Below are positions 1 through 8,500 of a DNA stretch of 64,000 nt, one piece after another. How positions within the stretch are numbered: the stretch's first letter is position 1; every line of letters begins with the position of its first letter. The notes beneath the pieces are model-generated. The model did no database searches and was not told where the DNA came from. It worked only from the letters and a program-made list of their open reading frames with translations. A program made the translations under genes and the position numbers. Source of the stretch: Shewanella kaireitica (GTDB lineage: Bacteria > Pseudomonadota > Gammaproteobacteria > Enterobacterales > Shewanellaceae); the NCBI RefSeq assembly GCF_023284045.1, contig NZ_JAKIKQ010000007.1, positions 1 to 64,000 on the forward strand. The letters are read 5' to 3'.

Positions 1-21
1 TGCCATCGCGCCATATTAAAT

Positions 22-97
22 TGGAGCGACATATCGGGTTCGAACCGATGACCTATACCTTGGCAAGGTATCGCTCTACCAACTGAGCTAATGTCGC
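22..97 (-). tRNA. tRNA-Gly (anticodon GCC)
   Basis: Read on the minus strand, the segment folds as a complete 76-nt cloverleaf. The acceptor stem GCGACAT pairs with ATGTCGC, the D arm is AGCTCAGTTGGTAGAGC, the anticodon loop CTTGCCAAG gives anticodon GCC, the T arm is GGTTCGAACC, and the CCA end is encoded. It lies downstream of pgsA on the same strand. In related gammaproteobacteria a tRNA cluster follows pgsA, so further tRNAs probably lie just outside the window (inference). Confidence 0.96.
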
Positions 98-249
98 ATT
101 TCAATTTAATCCGTAATCAAGTTCTTGCTTAGTTCGCTTCCCCTTGACTACGGAATGGCATTCTACCGATTTATGTCGAAGAGTCAACGCTATATTTGTA
201 GATTAATAACTGCTTGCGCACTAATTAATCTTATCGGTTTTAAAACGAG

Positions 250-801
250 CTACTCGGCGGTTAAATCGCCCCATGCGGCGATTATGTAGCTCATCATTGA
301 CCAAAAGGTCAGTATCGCAGCAACGTAAAATAACCCAAATGCACTATATATTACAAAATCGTTTGGTTGCCAGATTAACCCTGTTATTGCAGTCATTTGT
401 GCTGCGGTTTTATATTTACCGATCCAAGAGACAGCTACTGCTCCGCGCTTACCTATTTCAGCCATCCACTCTCTTAACGCAGAGATGACAATCTCACGGC
501 CTATCATAAATAGTGCCGGTAAAGTCAGCCAGACACTTTGGTATTGAGCGACGAGCAGCACTAATGCTGTCGTTACCATTATTTTATCCGCGACGGGATC
601 GAGAAAGGCGCCAAAACGGGTAGATTGCTTAAGTTTTCGTGCAGCATAACCATCGAGAGCATCAGTTACAGCGGCTAACCAAAAAACAAAAGCCGCAGCG
701 AAAAGTGCCCAACTGTCAGGCATGTAGAAAAGAACAACGAATACTGGTAACAGTAAAAGTCTGAAAAGTGTTAACGCGATAGGAATGTTAAACGGCATCA
801 T
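250..801 (-). CDS. pgsA: CDP-diacylglycerol--glycerol-3-phosphate 3-phosphatidyltransferase PgsA
   Basis: Integral inner-membrane enzyme that makes phosphatidylglycerophosphate from CDP-diacylglycerol and glycerol-3-phosphate, the committed step to phosphatidylglycerol and cardiolipin. The 183-aa protein carries an intact CDP-alcohol phosphotransferase signature D-x2-DG-x2-AR-x8-G-x3-D-x3-D, with Asp at about 47, 50, 68 and 72, followed by several hydrophobic segments. Length matches the family (about 180 aa). Two ATG codons stand in tandem at 801 and 798; an AGG 4 nt before the first and 7 nt before the second slightly favours 798. It follows uvrC at a gap of about 44 nt on the same strand, the usual uvrY-uvrC-pgsA order, so co-transcription is likely. 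Confidence 0.96.
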   Translation of the reverse strand: MMPFNIPIALTLFRLLLLPVFVVLFYMPDSWALFAAAFVFWLAAVTDALDGYAARKLKQSTRFGAFLDPVADKIMVTTALVLLVAQYQSVWLTLPALFMIGREIVISALREWMAEIGKRGAVAVSWIGKYKTAAQMTAITGLIWQPNDFVIYSAFGLFYVAAILTFWSMMSYIIAAWGDLTAE

Positions 802-845
802 AAAACCTAAAATTCAAAAGCAGCGCCAATCTTGCCTTAATTTTA

Positions 846-2675
846 CTACCCTCGCAATGCATCATGTATTGTTTGTGCCATTTCTAGGCTGATCCCTGGT
901 ACTTTTACCAATTCTGTCACACTTGCGCTCTTAACTTCCTGCAATCCACCTAAATGTTGTAATAGCGCTTTTCTTCGCTTTGGACCCACTCCCTCGATGG
1001 ATTCAAGTGAAGAGGTGTTGCGGGTTTTCTGCCTTTTATTGCGGTGACCTGTAATTGCAAAGCGATGAGATTCATCTCGTATTTGTTGAATAAGGTGTAA
1101 TGCTCCCGAATCCGCAGGTAAAGTGAAAGATTCTTCATTCTCACCGTAAATAAGGGTTTCAAGACCAGGTTTACGCCCCTCGCCTTTTGCAACACCAATC
1201 AATGTTGGCGCATGATCTAATGTTACAAACTTTTCATCCACTATCTGCTGAGCAATACGTAACTGGCCTATTCCGCCATCAATAAAGAGAATATCTGGGG
1301 TCTTACCGCCTTTAGCAACTTTATCAAATCGCCGACTGATAGCTTGCTTCATAGCAGCATAGTCATCACCTGGCGTAATACCCTCAATATTATAACGCCG
1401 ATAATCGGCTTTATTAGGGCCTTCACGATTAAATACAACACAGGATGCAACCGTACTTTCACCCATTGTATGACTAATATCGAAACACTCCATTCGCTGG
1501 ATCTTATAACTAACTTCTATCGCCTCTTCTAATAATAAGAAACGTTGTTCAACAGTATTTCGATGCGCCAGCCTAGTATTAACCGCATTAGTAGCATTAG
1601 TGAGCGCTAAACGTAAAAATTGTGCTCGCTCGCCACGCACTTGACTCTTTATTTCTACTTTCCTCTGCTGCGCTGTATTTATCGCACTAGCAAGCTCAGC
1701 TTGTTCTTCAAAGGTATCGCTGACTAAAATCTCTTTAGGCGTCACTCTTTGGCTGTCAGAGTTGAGATAGAACTGAAACATAAAAGCTCGTAAAACTTCG
1801 GAGAGTTCGGTATCAACGGGTACTTTTGGGTAATAGCTGCGACTGCCAAATATTTTGCCTTCTCGAATAAACAATAAATGAAAACATGCCACGCCAGATG
1901 CAAAATGCGCCCCAATAACATCCATGTCTCCAGATGAGTGAGAGACTTCCTGTTGTTCTGCAACACGTCTTAGGGCCGTGATTTGATCGCGATAACGAGC
2001 CGCTTGCTCATAATTCAATTCAACAGCAGCTTGTTCCATCTTCTCAACAAGCGCTTTAGTCACTTGCTGATCTTTGCCCTTCAGAAACAACGATGCCAAC
2101 GCAACCTGTTCTTGATAATCTTTTAGGGAAACCTTATCAACACATGGCGCACTGCATCGACCAATTTGATACTGTAAGCACGGACGAGATCTCGCTTTAT
2201 AGTACAAATCATCACATTGCCGAATCGGAAAGATTTTTTGCAGTAGATGTAGGCTTTCGCGAACAGCTCCGCCATTGGGGTACGGCCCAAAATATTGGCC
2301 TTTTGCTCTTTTCGGTCCACGATGGTATGAAAGTCGTGGATGCTTATGATTACTTAATAGTATATAGGGGTAAGACTTATCATCCCTAAGCAGCACATTG
2401 TACTTAGGCATGTACTGTTTTATGTAATCATTTTCAAGGATTAGCGCATCGGTTTCACTATGAGTAATCGTGACATCGATATTGGCAATTCTCGCGACTA
2501 ATGCTTGTGTTTTTACATTAGTGAGGTTTTTACGAAAATAGGAAGATAAACGCTTTTTTAGATCTTTAGCCTTTCCGACGTAGATAACGATATTATCAAC
2601 ATCATACATACGGTATACACCGGGAGATGATGTTACCGTTTTCAAAAATTCGCTAGAATTGAACGTTTCACTCAT
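846..2675 (-). CDS. uvrC: Excinuclease ABC subunit C (UvrC)
   Basis: Nuclease of the UvrABC nucleotide excision repair complex that makes the 3' and 5' incisions around a lesion. The 609-aa protein has an N-terminal GIY-YIG domain ([20 protein letters not shown], residues about 18-37), a Cys-rich stretch near residues 150-180, a UVR motif near 205-240 for UvrB contact, the RNase H-like C-terminal endonuclease region ([16 protein letters not shown] near 395) and terminal helix-hairpin-helix motifs ([13 protein letters not shown]). Length is normal for the family. It lies between uvrY and pgsA with small gaps, an arrangement shared with E. coli, where uvrY and uvrC are co-transcribed. No truncation seen. 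Confidence 0.97.
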   Translation of the reverse strand: MSETFNSSEFLKTVTSSPGVYRMYDVDNIVIYVGKAKDLKKRLSSYFRKNLTNVKTQALVARIANIDVTITHSETDALILENDYIKQYMPKYNVLLRDDKSYPYILLSNHKHPRLSYHRGPKRAKGQYFGPYPNGGAVRESLHLLQKIFPIRQCDDLYYKARSRPCLQYQIGRCSAPCVDKVSLKDYQEQVALASLFLKGKDQQVTKALVEKMEQAAVELNYEQAARYRDQITALRRVAEQQEVSHSSGDMDVIGAHFASGVACFHLLFIREGKIFGSRSYYPKVPVDTELSEVLRAFMFQFYLNSDSQRVTPKEILVSDTFEEQAELASAINTAQQRKVEIKSQVRGERAQFLRLALTNATNAVNTRLAHRNTVEQRFLLLEEAIEVSYKIQRMECFDISHTMGESTVASCVVFNREGPNKADYRRYNIEGITPGDDYAAMKQAISRRFDKVAKGGKTPDILFIDGGIGQLRIAQQIVDEKFVTLDHAPTLIGVAKGEGRKPGLETLIYGENEESFTLPADSGALHLIQQIRDESHRFAITGHRNKRQKTRNTSSLESIEGVGPKRRKALLQHLGGLQEVKSASVTELVKVPGISLEMAQTIHDALRG

Positions 2676-2708
2676 GCGGCGTTAGATCACCTAATCGCTA
2701 ATGTTGAT

Positions 2709-3353
2709 TTAAAACTGACCAGTATCAAGCATCTTATACCTAATCGCCAATCGAGTCAGCTCCACATCTCCACCGATCCCTAACTTGGCAAATAGCCTAT
2801 ATCGGTAGCTATTCACTGTTTTAGGGCTAAGATTCAATTGTTCAGAAATATCACTGACTTTCTCACCATTGGTGATCATTAGCATGATCTGTAATTCTCG
2901 CTCTGACAGCGATTTAAATGGATTATCTTCAGACTGGTTAAACTGACTCAAGGCCATCTGTTGCGCAATCTCTGGGGATAAATAGCGTTGACCATGTGCA
3001 ACTTGACGAATAGCTTGTAACACCTCCGGAGAGGTTGCGCCTTTAGTTAAATAGCCAGAAGCACCAGCTTGCATAACTTTTGTAGGGAATGGGTCTTCAG
3101 TATGTATAGTCAGCACGATTATTTTTGCATGGGCTTGAAACCTTAGAATTTTGCGGGTCGCTTCTAAGCCACCAATTCCCGGCATGTTCATGTCCATTAA
3201 AATGACATCGGCTTCATTTTTCCGGCACCATTGAACTGCGGTCTCACCGTCACCGGCTTCACCAACAACCTTTATTCCGCGTTCATCTTCTAGAATACGC
3301 CGAATACCAGTACGTACCAGCTCATGGTCATCGACTAAATATACTGAAATCAA
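2709..3353 (-). CDS. uvrY: Two-component response regulator UvrY/GacA (SirA)
   Basis: FixJ/NarL-type response regulator, partner of the BarA/GacS sensor kinase; in relatives it activates the Csr/Rsm small RNAs. The 214-aa protein has a receiver domain with acidic pocket D8-D9 and phospho-acceptor D54 (LMDMNMPG), and a C-terminal LuxR-type helix-turn-helix (LSERELQIMLMI...VSDISEQLNLSPKTVNSYRYRLFAKL). The reading frame begins with a TTG at 3353. This start aligns with the known UvrY N terminus (M-I-x-V-x-LVDDHELVR), and AGGG lies about 5 nt upstream, so TTG is probably the true start. It is first in the uvrY-uvrC-pgsA run. Confidence 0.95.
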   Translation of the reverse strand: MISVYLVDDHELVRTGIRRILEDERGIKVVGEAGDGETAVQWCRKNEADVILMDMNMPGIGGLEATRKILRFQAHAKIIVLTIHTEDPFPTKVMQAGASGYLTKGATSPEVLQAIRQVAHGQRYLSPEIAQQMALSQFNQSEDNPFKSLSERELQIMLMITNGEKVSDISEQLNLSPKTVNSYRYRLFAKLGIGGDVELTRLAIRYKMLDTGQF

Positions 3354-3510
3354 AGCTGCCCTACCCCAAATTAATCCTGCTTGCTCTACACGTGTATCAA
3401 GCTATCTTATTCAGTCTAATTTAGCCCATAAAAGAAAATTTAGAAAGTTAAATCTCACTTAGACCAATACTGGTATTATGTAATATAACATTAAATAACA
3501 AAGACTTAAT

Positions 3511-3544
3511 TAAAAAGCAAAAAGGCAGCCATTTAGGCTGCCTT
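3511..3544 (-). terminator. Rho-independent terminator after tRNA-Ser
   Basis: A 9-bp perfect stem AAGGCAGCC/GGCTGCCTT with a 5-nt loop, followed on the minus strand by TTTTTGCTTTTT. It sits directly 3' of the tRNA-Ser gene and upstream of uvrY. Confidence 0.85.
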
Positions 3545-3552
3545 CTTTAATG

Positions 3553-3643
3553 TGGCGGAGAGATAGGGATTTGAACCCTAGATGGGCTACAAACCCATGC
3601 CGGTTTTCAAGACCGGTGCATTCGACCACTCTGCCATCTCTCC
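3553..3643 (-). tRNA. tRNA-Ser (anticodon UGA)
   Basis: Minus-strand class II tRNA of 91 nt. The acceptor stem GGAGAGAT pairs with ATCTCTCC, the anticodon stem-loop CCGGTCTTGAAAACCGG has anticodon TGA, a long variable arm (CATGGGTTTGTAGCCCATC) is present, the T loop is GGTTCAAATCC, and a G discriminator plus encoded CCA close it. The extended variable arm and TGA anticodon identify serine. It is a single gene with its own terminator. Confidence 0.96.
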
Positions 3644-3874
3644 GAACGAGGTAAATACTAGGCGTTTACATCCATGTTGTAAATACTAAATAGATGAAAA
3701 TTTTGCTAACAGCAATCAAGTGGTGATCTTACAATCAAATTGATGATTGTTTACTCTTATCGTTCAAACCTATTACTCTAAAAGGTGTCAGCTGAACATC
3801 TATCACTGACAGATTAAAGGCTAACGGCAATACTATGTTAATATCTCTCTAATTGAAAAACTTAACAGATATAT

Positions 3875-5578
3875 ATGAACTCAAACATTATTCCTGCTTC
3901 TGCACTCAAACCACAGTTTACCCTAATGGCAACGGCCGCAGACAATAGTCCCTCAGAAGCCCGTTTAATTGGCCAATCTCGTGTTCGCGATGCTTTCAAA
4001 TTATTGAGTAATACTCACGACCAACATATGTATTTAGCCGATTACTCCGGTTGTAATCGCAAAAATATTATCCGAGCCCTCGTCGAAGCGGATGGAATTT
4101 TAGTCGATAGGAGTCTGGTGTTAAGTGGTAATAGTACGGTTTGGTGTGAGCGAACTGATAAGCAACAGCTCCTCGCAGCTAAACAAACAACACATCAGTA
4201 TCTTTCTGGTACGATTAAAAAGCATGACCTAATCGGTCGATATGATGAGCGTACGAAACAGTATAAAGCCGGTGCGCTTGCCAACTGCCATTACTTATTT
4301 ATCTGTGCTGATTCCATTTGGAAAAGAGAAACGTTGTGGGAGTTACTGTTAGAGATCCTTGATAAAAAAGAATATCAAGTACATTCCAGCCTTCCACCTT
4401 TAGCACTCAACTGTAAGGTCGTACTTATAGGCTCGAGTAATCAATATGGCCATTGCTGGCTCGGTGAACCCAGTTTTTCCAATCTATTCCCGCTATTAGG
4501 TGAGCTGTTAAATGAAGTTGACTTAAATGAGGTCTCACTTACACAGTATAATCATTGGTTGGATTGTATTTTAGACGACAACAATATAACCATAGATAAC
4601 CCTGCAAGATTGGCATTACTTGAATACAGTGCAAGGCTTGCCGATCATCAGCAACGACTAAGCTTGATGTCCAATAACATCGAACAACTGTTAGTCCAAG
4701 CCAGCGTATATGCGCAGCAATCACACATTGATAGCAAAGCGTTTCAACTCAGCATCGATATGTTCAATCAACGTCATAACGCTTCTGAAAAACTGTCGGA
4801 GCAAAACTTCGATGACTTGTTTATCAACCTTCCAACACAAGATGAAATCGTAGGTCAAATCAACGGCCTAACCGTTATTGAAAATGCTGAGTATAGCTAT
4901 GGCGAACCCGCGAGAATAACAGCGTCTGTGCATTATGGAGATGGGGAAGTTGCTGATATTGAGCGTAAGTCAGAGCTTGGCGGTAACATTCACGCGAAAG
5001 GCATGATGATCCTGTCCTCTTGCTTATATCGTATATTTGGTAAAGACGCGCCATTGCACCTCAATGCCAATATCGTATTTGAGCAATCATACCAAGAGAT
5101 CGATGGCGACAGCGCCTCTTTAGCAGAATATTGCAGCTTAATATCTGCTATATCAGAAAAGCCCATTAAGCAAAGTATCGCCGCTACCGGGGCAATTGAC
5201 CAATTTGGTAATGTGCAAGCCATTGGCGGAGTTAATGAAAAAATCGAAGGTTTTTTCAAATTATGTCAACGCCGCGGACTGACAGGTCATCAAGGTGTCA
5301 TTATTCCTTGTTCTAATATGCAGCAACTAAACTTGCACCAATCTGTTATTGATGCTGTTAACGAAGGGCAATTTACACTATATCAAGTAAAGCACATCGA
5401 TGAAGCGGCTGAGATATTAATGCAAACTCCCGCAGGAACGGCAGATCAAGACAATCAGTTTCCAAATGACTCCCTTTACGGCTTAGTGCAAGCAAGATTA
5501 GAAGGTTTAGCGGGTTATCAAGAGGAGGAAAAGTCTTTTTTTGTGAGGCTGCGAGAAAAACTGTCATTTTCTAGCTGA
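3875..5578 (+). CDS. Lon-family (LonH/YcbZ-type) S16 peptidase-like protein
   Basis: A 567-aa protein with a C-terminal Lon (S16) proteolytic domain, residues about 320-510. The catalytic Ser is at about 413 in GDSAS and the Lys at about 456 in NEKIEG, 43 residues apart, the Ser-Lys spacing of bacterial Lon. The N-terminal half resembles the LonH/YcbZ family, but I see no canonical Walker A motif, so ATP hydrolysis is doubtful. It lies directly upstream of fabA on the same strand, the same pairing as E. coli ycbZ-fabA, although the fabA operator and likely promoter fall in the gap. E. coli YcbZ has been linked to translation and ribosome assembly; the role here is inferred only from family. 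Confidence 0.88.
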
Positions 5579-5590
5579 TCGGAGTTGTTT

Positions 5591-5608
5591 AGCGTACACG
5601 TGTTCGCT
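5591..5608. promoter_or_regulatory. FabR-like operator upstream of fabA
   Basis: AGCGTACACGTGTTCGCT is an 18-bp near-perfect inverted repeat (one mismatched pair) and matches the FabR (YijC) operator known upstream of E. coli fabA and fabB. It sits 38 bp before the fabA start codon, between lonH and fabA. This suggests that fabA is repressed according to the unsaturated/saturated fatty acid balance, and has its own promoter rather than relying on lonH read-through. Confidence 0.8.
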
Positions 5609-5645
5609 AACCTTGGCGGTTCAAATTGCTGGAGAACCAAAAATA

Positions 5646-6161
5646 ATGAGTAATGCTAACAGTTTTACAAAAGAAGACCTTGTTGCCTGCGGACTTGGCA
5701 ACCTTTTCGGACCTAACTCTCCGAGATTACCGAAAGACAACATGTTAATGATCGACCGCGTACTTAAGATTAATGCTGATGGCGGTGAATTTGGTAAAGG
5801 TGAAATTGTTGCTGAACTCGATATCAATCCAGATCTTTGGTTTTTTGACTGCCACTTTGCCGCAGATCCTGTTATGCCAGGTTGCCTTGGCTTAGATGCT
5901 ATGTGGCAACTTGTTGGCTTTTTCTTAGGTTGGGAAGGCGCTGAAGGAAAAGGACGTGCACTTGGCGTTGGCGAAGTGAAATTTACTGGCCAAGTACTTC
6001 CAGAAGCTAAAAAGGTTACCTACAAGCTTACTATAAAGCGTAAGGTATACCGTAAACTGGTTATGGGCATTGCTGATGCGACTATGGAAGTTGATGGACG
6101 CGAAATCTACAGCGCGAAAGATCTAAAAGTAGGTATTTTTACGGATACCTCTAGCTTCTAA
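5646..6161 (+). CDS. fabA: 3-hydroxydecanoyl-[ACP] dehydratase/isomerase FabA
   Basis: Bifunctional dehydratase-isomerase of type II fatty acid synthesis that introduces the cis double bond at the C10 stage, starting the unsaturated branch. Counting from ATG 5646 gives 171 aa, with catalytic His70 ([13 protein letters not shown]) and Asp84 (GLDAMWQL) at exactly the E. coli numbering. This fixes the start; the upstream in-frame codon at 5613 would add 11 unrelated residues. GGAG lies about 11 nt upstream. A FabR-like operator precedes the gene and a strong terminator follows. The hotdog fold is complete, with no missing residues. Confidence 0.97.
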
Positions 6162-6183
6162 GTTTGCAAAAATGACTTATGAC

Positions 6184-6210
6184 AACGCCCTCCTAATAGA
6201 GGGCGTTTTT
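6184..6210 (+). terminator. Terminator after fabA
   Basis: Nine-bp stem AACGCCCTC/GAGGGCGTT with a 6-nt loop, ending in a T run (GTTTTTGTT). It lies 22 nt after the fabA stop and 12 nt before the convergent rmf stop. Confidence 0.9.
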
Positions 6211-6221
6211 GTTATACACGT

Positions 6222-6398
6222 TCATTTATTAAATAAACCGCTTAACCTACCATCAATACCTTCTCGCCAACCTCCTAGCCATTGTGACTTAGAGTCAAGT
6301 GTCGAATATGGACAAATCTCTTTAGAACGGCCCCCTATCCCAGCCTGAAAACCTTTCGAAAAAGCTCTATCCAATCGATCTCGTTTTTGTCTCTTCAT
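6222..6398 (-). CDS. rmf: Ribosome modulation factor RMF
   Basis: Short minus-strand reading frame of 58 codons starting at ATG 6398 with GAGAGGA about 8 nt upstream. The product begins MKRQKRDRLDRAFSKGFQAG and contains GRSKEICPY and SQWLGGWREG, the signature segments of RMF. RMF binds 70S ribosomes in stationary phase and promotes 100S dimer formation with HPF, keeping idle ribosomes inactive. It is slightly longer than the 55-aa E. coli protein at the C terminus. It is convergent with fabA, the E. coli rmf-fabA neighbourhood with altered strand order. Confidence 0.95.
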   Translation of the reverse strand: MKRQKRDRLDRAFSKGFQAGIGGRSKEICPYSTLDSKSQWLGGWREGIDGRLSGLFNK

Positions 6399-6540
6399 GC
6401 AAGCGTCCTCTCTTCCATAATGGTAGAAGCTAATGCTTCAAGACTATGAATAAAACTTTTTGCTCCAGAGATCAATCAAAAAAAACCGACATTTTACAGG
6501 TTAAATATTAAGCTATTGAGTTATGTCATAAAAATAAAAA

Positions 6541-6571
6541 TAAAAAAAATCGAGGCAAATTGCCTCGATTT
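6541..6571 (-). terminator. Terminator after the DUF3466 gene
   Basis: Eleven-bp perfect stem AAATCGAGGCA/TGCCTCGATTT with a 3-nt loop. On the minus strand it runs into TTTTTTTTA, about 20 nt after the DUF3466 stop codon. Confidence 0.88.
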
Positions 6572-6590
6572 AGTCTACTCGTCTAGTACG

Positions 6591-8471
6591 CTACTTTCTT
6601 CTGCGTCGTAACCAAACTAACGGCAACATTAACAGCCACCCGAGGCTTGCAGCACCCTTACGCTCATAGTTACCGTTCTCTTCATTATCGTCAACACAGT
6701 TGTTAGCGGCTTTCCATTCATCAGTAACTTGTTCACCTGTTGTTTGGATAACCATCATACGCGGTAAAAATGAAGTGACTGGATCGCCATAGCCATTAAG
6801 TTCAAAAAACGGTAAACCGTTATCGCCAATAATCAGGTTACCGTCAGTATCAAACTGATAAGATGGCTTACGAATAAAGGCAGTACCAACAATAGTGCCA
6901 CTGTCACTAATACTGTTTGCTTCTACAATCTTGATCTCACTATTATAGGTCAGTGTCTTTCCTGAGCCATCTTCGACTGCAACTTTATTACGAACCCACT
7001 TATCTGAGTCATCCTTTACAAACCCTTTTGATTGACAAGTCAGTAGATCATTAAGGTTCGAAAATTCATCTTCAGCGATGTTATACAAGAAGCCAGCTTT
7101 AGGTCTTGGTTTTTCTTTATCATGGGTGGTTTCAATATAACCAACGACTTGGCCATTGTTATTGATCCCTCTACCACGACTACCAAGATCGGATAGATTG
7201 TTGTAGAAATCATTGGGTGTAACAACCTCTGCGTTCTCATCTGTAGTATCGATATAGAAAAACTTATCTCGGATATAACCTTCAATGTATTTACTGTAAC
7301 TACCAATCAAAATACCGCTGTCGTTAATATCGTAAGCGATAGATGAACGCACATCTTTAACCGTATCAACATCAACCCAGTTATATTGGTAAGCTCCTTG
7401 GGCATCTTGTTTCCAATAAGCAGCATCGAAATACAATCTGTCCTTATTACCGTCACGATAAACATGTGAGCGACCAGCAACAACGCCTTCGGCATTAATC
7501 CCAAGACCTTGTCCGGTGTAAACACCATCATTAGTCACTTCTAAGCCAAGAGGAAGCTCAAAGCTCTCTGTGACAGCGCCAGCTTCATACTTCCAGACAT
7601 AGCCACGAGTCTGATATTGAATATCTCTAAAGCCATTGCTATTCGGATACTGTCTATTTTGCACACAAATATCAGTGGGTGCAGTCTCACTATTATTCGA
7701 CACGCATGAGTCGATAATACTGGCACTGTTTTTACTGATATCAGTACTGGCATAACCGGTAATCAGATTATTGCTATTAACGGCTGTACCACTTGAGAAA
7801 CCGCCAACGGTCACTGTCACGTCACCATCATCTTGCTCTGAAACATACTCAGTATAAGGTGGCGTCAAAGCGATTTCAGTATTGGTATCATCCTTAACAA
7901 AGCCGCGTTGCTCATATTCACGGTAGTACCAAAACTCTTGCGTTTCACTGCTACCAGAATAAGGAACGGTTTGCTCAACAGCTGTCATCGCACCGACTTT
8001 TACTTTTGCATCATTAATGCCGTAGTAAAAAGTATCGACTGAATTAACCGTATCCTCATCTTCAGGAAATGTTGGCGCTGTGGTGCCATTTACACTCTCA
8101 AAAGTTGGTAACCAAGGGGTGACAGGATCATTTTCGATTGAAGTGAAAGTGAAGTTATTGGCAATAATCGGTAAGTTTACTGAATAAGTAATAGTTTCAG
8201 CATCGGACACGCCATCTTCGATATCAATGACGCCATTGTCACCTTCATCAACGTTTAGTTTCTTTTTACCTTTGGCTGCACCAACCGCTTCGTCGTTGTT
8301 GTTGACTGCCATACCATAACCGTTACGAGTATTGGCAATCGTACCGTTTAAGTTAAATGTCTCGGTATCGAGATTTTTAATTTCATAAACAGGTGCAGCC
8401 TGTGCACCATGAAGGACACTTAATACACCCACGGCGACTAAGGATAGGGTCTTTTCCAACTTAAACTTCAT
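6591..8471 (-). CDS. DUF3466 family exported protein with GlyGly-CTERM-like tail
   Basis: A 626-aa protein of unknown function, matching by overall pattern the DUF3466 family of Shewanella and Vibrio. It has an N-terminal signal peptide (MKFKLEKTLSLVAVGVLSVL...AQA, cleavage near 25). Its body repeatedly shows short motifs of the type INxxGxVVG or NDSGxxxG (for example GINNNGQVVGY, DINDSGILIGSY, GINAEGVVAGR), reminiscent of repetitive extracellular propeller proteins. The C terminus is a sorting-type tail: a small-residue linker (KGAASLG), a hydrophobic helix and a basic end (WLRRRRK), like rhombosortase substrates. Inference: processed and surface-anchored or secreted. GGAAG lies 7 nt before ATG. 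It has its own terminator. Function unknown. Confidence 0.82.
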   Translation of the reverse strand: MKFKLEKTLSLVAVGVLSVLHGAQAAPVYEIKNLDTETFNLNGTIANTRNGYGMAVNNNDEAVGAAKGKKKLNVDEGDNGVIDIEDGVSDAETITYSVNLPIIANNFTFTSIENDPVTPWLPTFESVNGTTAPTFPEDEDTVNSVDTFYYGINDAKVKVGAMTAVEQTVPYSGSSETQEFWYYREYEQRGFVKDDTNTEIALTPPYTEYVSEQDDGDVTVTVGGFSSGTAVNSNNLITGYASTDISKNSASIIDSCVSNNSETAPTDICVQNRQYPNSNGFRDIQYQTRGYVWKYEAGAVTESFELPLGLEVTNDGVYTGQGLGINAEGVVAGRSHVYRDGNKDRLYFDAAYWKQDAQGAYQYNWVDVDTVKDVRSSIAYDINDSGILIGSYSKYIEGYIRDKFFYIDTTDENAEVVTPNDFYNNLSDLGSRGRGINNNGQVVGYIETTHDKEKPRPKAGFLYNIAEDEFSNLNDLLTCQSKGFVKDDSDKWVRNKVAVEDGSGKTLTYNSEIKIVEANSISDSGTIVGTAFIRKPSYQFDTDGNLIIGDNGLPFFELNGYGDPVTSFLPRMMVIQTTGEQVTDEWKAANNCVDDNEENGNYERKGAASLGWLLMLPLVWLRRRRK

Positions 8472-8500
8472 GAATTACTTCCCATTTTTTATTTTTTAGC

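Noticed and set aside
1..21. Possible second tRNA at the left edge
   Set aside because: Only about 20 nt are in view; no arm can be folded, so no call is made although a tRNA cluster is expected there.
950..1198. Minus-strand frame inside uvrC, and many similar frames inside other genes
   Set aside because: They are out-of-frame shadows of clearly identified genes, with no ribosome sites or family similarity.
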